Source: Littorina saxatilis (taxonomy: Eukaryota; Mollusca; Gastropoda; Littorinimorpha; Littorinidae). From it: 64,000 nt of DNA. A program made the translations under genes and the position numbers. Of the stretch, positions 41,633 to 52,490 are shown in pieces (position 1 is the first letter of the stretch; each line of letters starts with the position of its first letter). The stretch spans positions 6,154,073 to 6,218,072 of the forward strand of contig NC_090253.1 in NCBI RefSeq assembly GCF_037325665.1, in the 5' to 3' direction. A model generated the notes under the pieces. It had not been told where the DNA came from, ran no database searches, and saw only the letters and a program-made list of their open reading frames with translations.

Positions 41633-43348
41633 TCACACGATAGGAGTGAAGGTGAGGATGGCGCCCCCTTTACAGGCCACCCACAGGCGACCCTGAGTGT
41701 CCGTGTTGAGAGCTGTGGGCTGCACCAAGAGGGGACAGCCCGGGGCCAGGTAGCGGTAAAACTTGAGTTTATCGCCCTTTACGTGCAGCACGTGGACACT
41801 GTCCGTGCCTTTGTCAGCGACCAGCAGGACCTCCCTGCCCCCCAGCCTGAAGAACCACACGTCGGACGGCTGACAGGCGGCGGTGGGAGGAGTGTATGTG
41901 GACACGGGAGTGTGCTGGTCACGGCGGTACAGGAGGACTTTACGCTGACCGCCAGGCGACTGAGCCTCCTCCACCACAACAAACAGCTGCTCGCTGCTGT
42001 CCACGTCGAACGCACGGTGAGTTCCAACCTTGATGCTGAAGAGTAGTGTGTATTCTGTTTCAAACGGGTCTTCTGATGTTACTTTGACTGTTTTGATATT
42101 AGCGTCGTCTTTGGCCGAAATCTTGATTAGGTTAAAGGTTGTGCTTTTCTGGGACTTGTCGTACGTTTGCAGCAAACTTCCTGTTTCCGTTGCCGTGCGC
42201 ATACCCTTTGATCCACCTCTACATTTATACGACTGTTTTCCTAAGTTATTTTTATGTGTCCCTAAACTGGCTCCTTTTATGTCAAATCTTTCGCATGGTG
42301 CATCGTCCTTTGCCTTACGTTGTGCAAACGACACCCACACAGTGTCGTCATCCTTGGGACACAGACTGAACACTTCAGTGTCATCCCCGTCTCCACAAGA
42401 AAACATCTCTTTCACCGTAACCTCGGGAACTGCTGTTTCCATCTGTACTATCTGGACAATGCCGAAGAACTGTGTAATAGATTGTTCGATAACATCTTCC
42501 GTCATTTCCCGGTTCAGCACCGGCCGCCATAAGTTGCTTCTCTTTGCTGACGTCAGGTTCTTCACAGCCTGGGGACTGCCCCGCCCCTCTCTCATCTCCT
42601 TGACAACAGTGAGCAGTTTACAGCTGGTGCCGCTGTCGATGGCTTGCTGTGTCTGTTGTTGCAGTTGACTCAGTTCATCCAGGTTGCTCTGCTTCATGTC
42701 CAGCTCCTTGCTGACTTGACTCTCAATCTCTCCACTGACCGTGTCGAGGGAAGCCATTGAGACATCGCGGACCTTGTTGGCCATGGCAACGAGAGTGGCG
42801 TGCTTATTTTTAATGGCTTCCTGTAGTGCTGCCTTCTTGTCCTGCACATCTTTCAGCTCTTTCTTCTCTGACGTCACTTCGTCAATCACGTAGGACAACG
42901 CTTCTTGCAGTCGAGCCTGGCTCAGTTTCAGCTGACTCTTGGCTTCGCTGGCTGCCTCTGACAGATCCTTGGTGCTGTGCAGTTTGTGTTTGGTCAGCAC
43001 GCACTTCAGACATACCGCTAGCTTGCAGTCTTCACAGTACAGATCCAGTTCCTGGTTGGAATGGGTCAGACACAAGGTTCCGTCCCGGGCTTTGTCCAGG
43101 TCTTGAAGATTGAGGTAGAAGTTGTTCTGGAAGTTGGCCACTCCACCCGGAGGGACTTTAACCTGCTCTCGACATTGAGGACAAGACAAAGACCCGGATT
43201 TAAGATGTGTCGTCAAGTTCTGCAGACACTTGAGGCAGAAAGAGTGAGAGCAGGGGAGCAGCTTTGGAGAGGTGAACGTCTCTAGGCAGAGAGAACAGGT
43301 CAGAGCTTCCCTTCTCTCCTCGTGAGCGGGCGCTCCGCCTGTTGCCAT
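41633..43348 (-). CDS. TRIM/RBCC-like RING E3 ubiquitin ligase, gene 2
   Basis: 571 residues in an intact single exon from MATGGAPAHE to TFTPIV. The C3HC4 RING lies at ~18-59 (CSLC, then CSHSFCLKC, then CPQC). The B-box 2 lies at ~93-124 (CLTH, CEDC, CLKC, H-x2-H). A coiled coil covers ~130-275, and a propeller-like C-terminal region follows, ending GRLWVACKGG. A splice acceptor (ttttacttcag/g at ~43386) lies 40 bases before the ATG. RING/B-box proteins transfer ubiquitin through an E2 bound at the RING, and the C-terminal region usually selects substrate or RNA; the target here is unknown. Its N-terminal half is most like gene 3, while its C-terminal half is the odd one out among the three. 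Confidence 0.9.
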   Translation of the reverse strand: MATGGAPAHEERREALTCSLCLETFTSPKLLPCSHSFCLKCLQNLTTHLKSGSLSCPQCREQVKVPPGGVANFQNNFYLNLQDLDKARDGTLCLTHSNQELDLYCEDCKLAVCLKCVLTKHKLHSTKDLSEAASEAKSQLKLSQARLQEALSYVIDEVTSEKKELKDVQDKKAALQEAIKNKHATLVAMANKVRDVSMASLDTVSGEIESQVSKELDMKQSNLDELSQLQQQTQQAIDSGTSCKLLTVVKEMREGRGSPQAVKNLTSAKRSNLWRPVLNREMTEDVIEQSITQFFGIVQIVQMETAVPEVTVKEMFSCGDGDDTEVFSLCPKDDDTVWVSFAQRKAKDDAPCERFDIKGASLGTHKNNLGKQSYKCRGGSKGMRTATETGSLLQTYDKSQKSTTFNLIKISAKDDANIKTVKVTSEDPFETEYTLLFSIKVGTHRAFDVDSSEQLFVVVEEAQSPGGQRKVLLYRRDQHTPVSTYTPPTAACQPSDVWFFRLGGREVLLVADKGTDSVHVLHVKGDKLKFYRYLAPGCPLLVQPTALNTDTQGRLWVACKGGAILTFTPIV

Positions 43349-43622
43349 GGTGATTGTGTTGTGCTAAAGGGTCAAGGCCTCGGCAACCTGAAGTAAAAAT
43401 ACAGATTATAAGTTTAATTTGGCTTCAAAGCCTTCCTAAAGCAAATATTTCAATACTTACAAATCTAACATTGAAGTGGGCGTTTGCGTGGTAGCTTGTT
43501 GCATCTTATTATTTCCTTGTTAGTAGTTTTTGTCTGTGTTTACTTTCATAGAGAAGAGTGTTTTATAGTGTAGCCAATTAGCCAAGTTTTGTGAGCTGAC
43601 CCTTTCAGTGTTCTCACTCCTA
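43349..43622. other. 5' UTR and intron of TRIM-like gene 2
   Basis: Minus-strand acceptor at ~43386-43388. The rest is AT-rich and matches 62050-62320 in copy 3. Confidence 0.55.
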
Positions 43623-43637
43623 CCTAGCAAGGTTTTT

Positions 43638-45192
43638 TTTTTTCTTCAACATTTTTTATTCAGGCATGCATGAATTAATTGTCAAACAATTCAAGGTACA
43701 TAAATATTTGACAAAACAACATAATACATAATTTATATGGCAGCTAATAATGCATTATATGGAGCCCATTTAAGGGTAAACTGATATTGTTTCATATGAA
43801 TACTGTAAACATATTGGTCAATTTTATATAGATAAGATAATTCTTTCAAAAATACACGTAAACATGGTCTGATGTTATTGATTCTACATTTATAAACAAA
43901 AAATTTAGCGTTCAAGAGTATGAAATCAAAGCCTTGATCTGTCTTTATGTTACTGTCAAAACCAAAAAGTATCAAGTTATCAGTAAGGTTTAGTCTAATA
44001 CAGTTGTCACATTTCCTTTTTAGAAATTGTTCAAACTCAGCCCAAAAGGTTCTGACATGTTGGCACTTGCATAAGTAATGGTAAATCGAATCTTTTTCAA
44101 CTTTGCAAAAATTACATAAATTACTATTAACAACTTTCATTTCCTTAAGGACTGAGTTTGTTACAAGTATTCGGTTATTTATTTTTATCTGAAACCACTT
44201 CAATTTTGTTTCTTGAATTTTCCTAGTAACGTTAAATATTTTTGGCCATTCAACTGGTGTTTGTGTTAGTATTTTTTCCCAGTTTGTACATGCGTTTGGA
44301 ATACAAGCTTTACCTATCAACACGTCATAGAACACCTTAGATCCTTTTGAATCCTTTGTAATACAGTTAATAGCCTTTATGCAGGGCATACATTGGTTAT
44401 CTTCCACAACAGTGTTATGTTTGAGCAAGTATGATTTTATACTATTAATACATCCATAGTATTCCAAAAAATGGACAGAAAGTGAATACTTTGTGTTAAA
44501 GCTTTCCACATCCAAAAACACTCCATTTTCTTGTAACAAATCTTTCACATAAAAAACACCTTTGTCTGACCAATTTTTACAATGAAAGGAATTATTACCA
44601 ATTTTAAACTTGTTGTTGAAGAACAGAGGTTCTGCAAGAACTTCATCTTTAGTTGTAACTTCCAATGTTCCATAATATTCCAAATATGCTTCAAAAACAT
44701 CTCTCCAAAAAGGATTGACATTTGTTCTTGCTAATATTTTGGGTCCGAAATTTCGGACTGATTCAACCTCCGGACAGTTGCGCAAGAGAATTTCCTTCCA
44801 CTTTGGACCAAGAAAAATTTTTCTCATCCACAATAATTTTAAAGACATAATGTATGTTTTTATATTTGGAATAGATATACCTCCTTCTTGCACGGAGTGT
44901 ACTGCAATAGTTCTTTTCATTTTATCTCTTTTTCTGTCCCAAACAAAATCAAAACACATCTTCTGCAACTGTTGAATCATATTGTGTGGTGGATTTGGAA
45001 GCAGAATCCACAAATAGACCAGTTTTGACAGTATTAATGATTTCAATATTGCAACTCTGCCTAACGGTGTACTAGAACGTTTCATCCAAATATTGAATAA
45101 TTTCTTGGCTTCATTGAACTTATCCATCATGTTCATTTCTGCCATTTTTGTCAAATCATTTGTAAACCACAGTCCAAGGATCTTAAACCTTT
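43638..45192 (-). mobile_element. 5'-truncated LINE (Tx1/L1-like), young
   Basis: Flanked by a 15-base direct repeat, cctagcaaggttttt (43623-43637 and 45193-45207). On the minus strand it ends in a 3' UTR with AATAAA (~43656) and an A-tail. The corresponding place in copy 3 (~62313-62340) has no insert. This gives exact boundaries and shows that it inserted after the duplication. Confidence 0.9.
43733..45192 (-). CDS. C-terminal part of LINE ORF2 (post-palm RT region with zinc knuckle)
   Basis: The frame is open from the 5' truncation point (RFKILGLWFTNDL) to a stop, about 485 residues. Segments typical of Tx1/L1-like ORF2 follow the missing polymerase core: GRVAILKSLILSKLVYLW, then ILLPNPP, then EGGISIPNI. 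A zf-RVT knuckle, CNFCKVEKDSIYHYLCKC, lies near the end, followed by a conserved tail. The endonuclease and polymerase domains are absent because of 5' truncation, normal for LINE insertion. No internal stop, so it is recent. It is not a host gene. Confidence 0.85.
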
Positions 45193-46282
45193 CCTAGCAA
45201 GGTTTTTCATGCTACACACTCAGTGTTGCATCATTTATTTATTTCAACGTGTGTGGTGTAGCCGCAGGGCCGGATCCAAGGGTTTTTTCCTGTTGCCCGT
45301 GACCCCCCACCCCTCCCCCCTCCCCTGGCCTTCGCACTCTCAACTGATGTTCCCCTGCCACAATTGTACCCCCCCCCCCCCTCACCCAAATTAAGTCCGG
45401 CCCTGATAGGGGCGTGTCATACTTTGAAAAACGAGATCATATAGGTCTTTTCAGTCAACCAGTACCCTGCAGTAATCATGTTCTGTTGCTGGTGTTGTTG
45501 TTGTTGTTGGTGGTGGTGTTGTTGTTAATGTCAATGGAGCGACTCCCAACAATATCATTTGGTTGCAGTAACGGTTTCATCGGTTTTGGGCAAGATTATG
45601 ACGGACGGATCGAAAAATATTCGCCGTTTGGAATATTTTTTATTCTTGTTTGATCCAATGTGTCCAGGCCCAAAAGAGTTTACTACAATATAATATGCCT
45701 CCCCCTGTAAACTATCTTCCCAAAAGGGTATTTGCACACAGGGTTGTTCTGATAAAAGAGCAAAGGTTACAGCAGAGGGGGAGGGGGCCGCTGGTAGGTT
45801 CGCTTCTGTGATATCAATGCTAAGAACTGCTTTGCAAACGCGCCCCCCCCCCCCCCCTAATCCTCCTCCCTCTAGTCCCCCCCCCCCCCCTGCACCGTTG
45901 AATAAAGCAAAGATAACAAGAGGCGAAGCCTTCAAGGCTCACGTAAGAAATCGACAAACAGTAACACAAACTCAATCACTCTGTCACACATACACACCCA
46001 CACACACACTCACAGTAAGCATATGTGAAACCACAGGAGCTGTGGGTGAAACTGTGCAAGAAAGGGAGACCCTGGATCTGCCAATTAGTCTCGGCCCGCT
46101 CACAATAACAATGACCGAGACTTTCAGTAATTCCTTTGCGTGACCTCCAACCCTCTTACGTCATAATGTGACGTCTTCAAATAGTTTCTATCACACACGT
46201 CAAACACTTTTGACCGAGACGTAATCTTCTTATGCGAGCTTTATCCATAGACTCGGAAATGTTAAAGTTTCTATCACACACA

Positions 46283-46284
46283 CA

Positions 46285-46328
<44 letters not shown>

Positions 46329-46330
46329 CA
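46283..46330 (+). repeat. (CGCA)n microsatellite
   Basis: About 12 units of cgca following a short CA run. Confidence 0.95.
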
Positions 46331-46971
46331 GACAGACAAAGTTTATCATCGCATAGGCTACACTTACGTGAGCCAAAAAAGGATACGCAATTCACCCTTT
46401 CTGACTTCGGTTGTCACTTGGCGAGCGGCTGTAAATGCGACACTGAATACGCGTGCAGAACTTCTAGTACCCAATATTGACGGACTGTGTGATGATAATA
46501 TCATCTGCTATGGTCTGTTGAGACAGTAATATCAAAATCGAGACATATTTGTCTCAGTTTTGGCTGTTCCATATCCCTCCCTCTGATTATTATTTCTTTT
46601 TTCTCACTCTTTACTTGTACTTTCCAGTATTTCCAAATGTCTTTTCTTTCAAAAATTAATTAGTCACTTGCTCAACTAAATTCTGGGATAATTACATTTT
46701 CATATATATTTGTTTGTTTTAAGATTTATGCATTTTTGTTTTTGAAGTGGGGAAGCAATAAAGAGGTCGTCGATATCAAAACTGATATCGACGGAAATGT
46801 CGTCGATATCACTTTTACATTTTGCAATGACCTCAGTTTTGTCAAATTGACCAATGGACATCTACGTAAGATATGAAATAGCAATATTCATTGATATAGA
46901 TGTTTACAGCTGGTTGCTAATATCAACGTTTAGCCAAAGCGTATCCCATACAGGCTACACGTATACGAAGC

Positions 46972-47092
<121 letters not shown>

Positions 47093-47660
47093 CACACAGG
47101 CGCGCGCATCCACTCTTAAGAATAAGATGAGATGAGATAACCTTTTATTGAAGTGACTAGTGATATAAATAAGCAAATGCTGCATTGTAACTATATCAGC
47201 CCACGCCCGTGAAGAAAAAGTATATTATACCTGGAAGAGGTGTCAGTGTCAGTGTGAGCAAATGGCTGTTGTGGTGTCTGTGCAGTGTAAGCATGTGACA
47301 TACGTGAAAAACATTGGATGCAACGAATGACTAGACTCAGCTCATGCTGCGACATGTTATCGACCCGGACCCGTCTGTCAACATTAGCATTGCCTCATAA
47401 GCCTGTATCGAGTTTCTCGAAGGTCGCTAGCAAGCAAGCTATTTTGGTGCAAATGGGTTTGTGGACGCTTTTTAATTTGAGTTTTATTTATATCAAGCTT
47501 GTTGGCAAAAGCGGTTAAACAGTTAAAATTGTCAATCTCAGATTTCAAGTTAGAAACAAATATACATATACACGTACAAAGAAATCCAAAAACAAATAGA
47601 CTGCTAATGTTTCAAAATTCAGATTAAAAAACCAAGATTGGTTCATTAATTCTTGTTTTT

Positions 47661-47976
47661 ACACCCCCGGTATAGGGGTGTGTATAGGATTCGGTCGATG
47701 TGTTTGTTTGTTTGTGTGTTTGTGTTCGCATATAGATCTCAAGAATGAACGGACCGATCGTCACCAAACTTGGTGAACAGGTTCTATACATTCCTGAGAC
47801 GGTCCTTACAGAAATTGGGACCAGTCAAACACACGGTTAGGGAGTTATTGGTGGATTAAGATTCTACAAGGACTTATAGAGGGACATATTAATGGTCAAA
47901 GGGAAATAACCTTCTCAGTTGGTGGCAGTGAGAATGGTAAGGACAGGGGGTGTTTTTCCTACCTCGGAGGAATTTC
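47661..47976 (+). mobile_element. MITE-like element B, copy 1
   Basis: Begins with the hairpin acaccccCGGTATAggggtgt, then a GTTT-rich run, then 'gaacggaccgatcgtcacca'. It ends with gggggtgtttttcctacctc. The reverse copy at 56819-57153 shares the whole length. Non-coding. The target duplication is unclear. Confidence 0.75.
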
Positions 47977-48365
47977 TTGTTTTTTAAAATTCTACACGTG
48001 CAAAGAAACTGTTGAGATGTTTCCAAGAAACGTTGTTGGAACAAAGCGTTTAAGAGTGTTGTTAAATACACCTGGTTGACTGTCACCTCCAAGGTCCATC
48101 TTCCACATTTTTGTGTGATGATTGCTGTGCTACCTCGATGCCTCTGGGAAGCAGGGTGAATGTTCCGGTTTTCGTTCTTTCATATGTTGTTCTCACATGT
48201 GTTTACAAAACTTTTTTGCAAGTTGATATACTCAGATGAAACTTTGGCAGCACTAATAAAATTATATGAACCATTTGTCTGTACACGAAGCCATGAACTA
48301 TTGTGATGCAAGTCAATAATCTATGTGGGATGATTTATTTTTACCGTGAAATCCTCGTTCTGTAA

Positions 48366-48400
48366 ACCTCGGGATGTGAACACACACACTCACACTCAAA

Positions 48401-48450
<50 letters not shown>

Positions 48451-48456
48451 TACACA

Positions 48457-48500
<44 letters not shown>
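48366..48500 (+). repeat. (CA)n microsatellite
   Basis: CA runs with a few t interruptions. Confidence 0.95.
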
Positions 48501-48750
48501 GACCGCGCGCATACAGACACATTCACTCAATCACACAGACACATCACATATAAAATACTTTCAACTATTCCATCATTTTAATAATACCAAGTCAAGTATA
48601 TTCAACAAATTGTAAACATGTCAATTCCATTTAACAAATCGATCATTTGAGAAACCAGCAGCAGAAGAGTCAACTCGATGATTAAGCAAGTTGAAATTAA
48701 TCAAAATATCAAGCTTCCAAACACTCACACACACACTGTGTCTGTGTATA

Positions 48751-49339
48751 CAGGGTGACCCACAATGAGTGCAACTCATAACAGTACTCACAACTGCTAC
48801 AAATGTAAATGGATTGAGTTTCTTTTTAACACACATCAACGTAAGACGATAACAATTAAGTTCTGAAAGTTGGAGTCATTTCGGTTGGGTGGTCCACATG
48901 TTAGCGACGTTGAAGGATATGCTCCAAATGTCCACCGCGTTGAATGCGCCGTGCAAAATTGTCCACCACGCGGACACACTCTGCCCCTGGAATCCTCCTG
49001 ATCTTTGTTGTTATTGCAGCTTTCAAGTCCATGATTGTCTGGGGGTTGTCCTCATAGACGTGGTCTTTCAAATAACCCCACAAATAGAAATCGGGGGGGT
49101 TAAGGTCAGGTGGACAATTTTGCACGGCGCATTCAGGAGTGTCTCCGTTAACGCGGTGGACATTTGGAGCATATCCTTCAACGTCGCTAACATGCGGACC
49201 ACCCAACCGAAATGACTCCAACTTTCCGAACTCAATTGTTATCATCTTACGTTGATGTGTGTTAAAATAAACTCCATCCATTCACATTTGTAGCAGTTGT
49301 GAGTACTGTTATGGGTTGCCCTCATTTTGGGTCACCCTG
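48751..49339 (-). mobile_element. Foldback Tc1/mariner-type element, 589 bp
   Basis: TA on each side (48749-48750 and 49340-49341). The termini CAGGGTGACCC and GGGTCACCCTG are the ends of inverted arms ~200 bases long. The central part encodes the transposase piece below. The long arms appear to come from an inverted duplication of one end together with transposase sequence. Confidence 0.88.
48901..49281 (-). pseudogene. Mariner-type transposase fragment (C-terminal)
   Basis: 126 codons from MDGVYFNTHQ. The segment PPDLNPPDFYLWGYLKDHVY is the hallmark around the third catalytic acidic residue of a Tc1/mariner-like transposase, followed by a helical tail (IMDLKAAI). The N-terminal DNA-binding domain and the first two catalytic positions are absent, so it is not active. 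The first ~50 codons are the mirrored arm sequence, not original transposase. Confidence 0.75.
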
Positions 49340-49454
49340 TACATTCACACACTCTTTCTTCAAACACTGCACGCACACATCAAAATTCAGACCCACTCTC
49401 GAACACTAGTCATAAACACTTGCAGCTCATTGTGAACGCTGGCAAAGTGTTGTA

Positions 49455-49640
49455 CAGTTGAACCTGCCCTGGCGACCCCCTCTCGAAAGCAACCACCTGC
49501 TCATAACGACCACCCCCAAGGATCCCAGGCGAGTGTTTCTGCTCAATATATTTCACCTTTGACTTCCCATAGCGACCACTTGCCTGTAACGACCACTTTG
49601 GGTCGGTCCCTTGGGTGATCGTTATACACAGGTTTGACTG
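49455..49640. mobile_element. Mariner-like MITE, 186 bp
   Basis: TA at 49453-49454 and 49641-49642 flanks termini CAGTTGAACCTG and CAGGTTTGACTG. The inside repeats the theme 'cgaccac' in both halves. Non-coding. Confidence 0.8.
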
Positions 49641-49642
49641 TA

Positions 49643-50150
49643 GTGTACTTATGCCTTCTTGTCGCTTTGGATCTCATGTCATTGTTGCTGCTGATTATGT
49701 ACGCTATTCTTTCAAGAAGTTTGCAAACTCAACTGTTTAGCTTTTGCTTGCTTTATTTATTTGTCGTTGGATATTTTTTTAATATGCAAGACAGGCATAG
49801 TTCGTCTCACGCTAAACCAACTTTTTTTAAACTCCCTCTATTTTTCTGAGATTTCCTATTCATCGCCTCTGTACATTTAATTTTACCACGGTTCTAAGAT
49901 TCCCTCATTTTAAAGTGCGTACTTAAGGGGTTATTAGTGTGTTCAAACCGCAGCTTAAATCTATTACACATTTTCTGCACATGTTCCTCTAAGCAATATG
50001 AACACATCTGTGCAAAGAAAAAAGGGGGTCGCCTTATTAACTTTTTTTTTACAATTGTTTTTACGTACTGGGGGTGGTCAAATATGATTCTTAGCGTAAT
50101 CCTAACTGACATATTTAGCTTTACAAATGATAAATAAAACCTTACTTTGT
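49643..50150. other. AT-rich non-coding stretch
   Basis: No gene or repeat recognised. Confidence 0.45.
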
Positions 50151-50295
50151 GATCGATACATAAATGTTAATGTATTTTTGACCAAAATATGACATTTTAC
50201 ACAGATCTCGACAGCCATTGTTCACTTCGACGGCTAGCGCGGTCTCGGAGAACAATGACTGTCTCGATCTGTGTAAAATGTCATATTTTGGTGAA
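50151..50295. mobile_element. Palindromic MITE (family P), single copy
   Basis: The arms gaccaaaatatgacatttta and its reverse complement enclose a central gctagc. It is preceded by gatcgatacataaatgtt. The same unit occurs twice, inverted, in the giant palindrome at 52491-53502. Confidence 0.8.
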
Positions 50296-50397
50296 AAATA
50301 CAAATATCGTATAATATACACATGGATACTGTTTGCACTGCATAATATACGCATGGATATACCTTGCACTGCACAATAGACACGCTGATTTTGTATC

Positions 50398-51117
50398 ATG
50401 GATATTGTTTGAACTGCACAATATACACACTGACTTTGTATCATGGATATTGTTTGAACTGCACAATATACACACAGACTTTGTATCATGGATATTGTTT
50501 GAACTGCACAATATACACACTGACTTTGTATCATGGATATTGTTTGAACTGCAAAATATACACACTGACTTTGTATCATGGATATTGTTTGAACTGCACA
50601 ATATACACACTGACTTTGTATCATGGATATTGTTTGAACTGCACAATATACACACAGACTTTGTATCATGGATATTGTTTGAACTGCACAATATACACAC
50701 TGACTTTGTATCATGGATATTGTTTGAACTGCACAATATACACACTGACTTTGTATCATGGATATTGTTTGAACTGCACAATATACACACTGACTTTGTA
50801 TCATGGATATTGTTTGAACTGCACAATATACACACTGACTTTGTATCATGGATATTGTTTGAACTGCACAATATACACACTGACTTTGTATCATGGATAT
50901 TGTTTGAACTGCACAATATACACACAGACTTTGTATCATGGATATTGTTTGAACTGCAAAATATACACACTGACTTTGTATCATGGATATTGTTTGAACT
51001 GCACAATAGACACGCTGATTTTGTATCATGGATATTGTTTGAACTGCACAATATACACACTGACTTTGTATCATGGATATTGTTTGAACTGCACAATATA
51101 CACACAGACTTTGTATC
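50398..51117 (+). repeat. 45-bp satellite, 16 units (plus a partial unit to the left)
   Basis: Units of 45 bases containing atggatattgtttgaactgc, nearly identical, with three variant types in the tgact/agact/cgctgatt position. The multiple-of-three period leaves long frames on both strands; these are artefacts. It starts ~100 bases after the family P MITE. Confidence 0.95.
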
Positions 51118-51740
51118 ATCTTCAAGGGTGTTTGAGCATGACTGAAAAAGGCGAAACAATATTTGTTTTGCGCAATTAAAAGAGTACCATCTTAGTCTCT
51201 CTGGTAACTGGAATGGTCCTGGCAAGATGACCACCATAAGTTTGTGTTGCATAAGTACATACACTGACGGTGCTTCATAGACTGTCAGAGAGAAGTGTTG
51301 TGAACTCACAAATTAATACGCACAGAAACAAGTGGATGAAATGCTATAAGTAGATAACATTGTTCATTAGCTCTATCGACTGCTGGTAATAGTACCTAGC
51401 TGCTTCTATTATGATAGGCTTCTGACACAGATGAAATGAAAATGAAAACAAAGTGAGGAAACTCACTGCAAACTTGACGAAGAAAGAGGGAAGTAAAGAA
51501 CACGACCACACACACACAGTGGTAAACACCCGTTGCAACTCTCACCACGTTGTCATCAATCACATGGACGTTTTGTGAAGCTACGCTCGTTATAACCGCT
51601 ATTTACCAAGCTTATTTTTACCAGAAAACTCACATATACAAGAGCTACGCTGAATTCAAAAACAGTGTTAACACAGAGATTAACTGCATAATAAACAGGC
51701 TCCAAGCTGAACAATCGCACAATGTTGTCTGAATAAATTA
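51118..51740. other. Non-coding stretch
   Basis: Nothing recognised. Confidence 0.45.
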
Positions 51741-51988
51741 TGACCTCCACCATGAAATGAGTCGCATGTCACCTCGCGCGGTTCTGCGCCAGGCTTAATA
51801 TAAGTCCCGGGAGTGTCTGGTAACAGTGTGAGGGTCACCTTAGTCACAGGCTTATAACTCAAACAGTTTTCGCTCTTTTCTAAAACGGTTTTCACCACTG
51901 GATAGAGCATAACACACTCTTTAGGAAAATGTAAAAATATGAAAATCATGCAAAGGTGACATGCGACTCAATCTGTGGTGGAGGGTCA
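51741..51988. mobile_element. MITE with ~33-base inverted ends
   Basis: tgacctccacc... at the left and ...ggtggagggtca at the right are inverted, and the similarity extends inward (gagtcgcatgtcacc and its complement). 248 bases, non-coding. The target duplication is not clear. Confidence 0.7.
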
Positions 51989-52490
51989 CTAATTAGCTTA
52001 AAGGCGCGCTCCCTCTCAGTTCGGCTCATCATCTCGGATCTGCTCAGGTTTTTACATGGGAGAAAATAAGACCATTCCTCCAAAAAAATATCAAAAATAT
52101 CAACGCCCTGACTGCGAACTGTTCTATTCTTCCAAGTTTTATTTTTATTTGTTTGTTTGTGTGTGATGAATTCTCATTGTGCGACAGTTCCCGTTTTCCG
52201 ACGACCGACCGACCAGCAAAATGTTTGGTTGGTTGTTGTTTAACGTCCCTTCAACCGGTATGGCTATGCGGTACCGGTGCAAGTTTAATTCCTTTCTCAA
52301 CTCATAGGGAACTCTCCGTGTTTGAAATCATTTACGTTAAAGTGTAACAGTCGCTGTAAAATCAAGAAGGCTCTAAAAACCTCATGTCCTGACAAAGAGT
52401 CAATGGTTTAAACAGTGTTTTATGTTCAAATACAAATTTACAAAGCCATGAAAAAAAAATGTTTTTACAAAGGAGCACAACAAGACTATA
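51989..52490. other. Non-coding; repeats D and C
   Basis: 52230-52340 is a copy of repeat D (see 11509 and 12196). 52396-52486 is the left part of repeat C (see 23890). Confidence 0.6.

Noticed and set aside
50398-51117. A CRISPR-like direct repeat array
   Set aside because: Units are contiguous with no unique spacers, and the genome is eukaryotic.
50142-51309. 327-342 residue repetitive frames over the 45-bp satellite
   Set aside because: Same reason: open frames on both strands follow from a 45-base period without stops. The unit has no recognisable protein motif.
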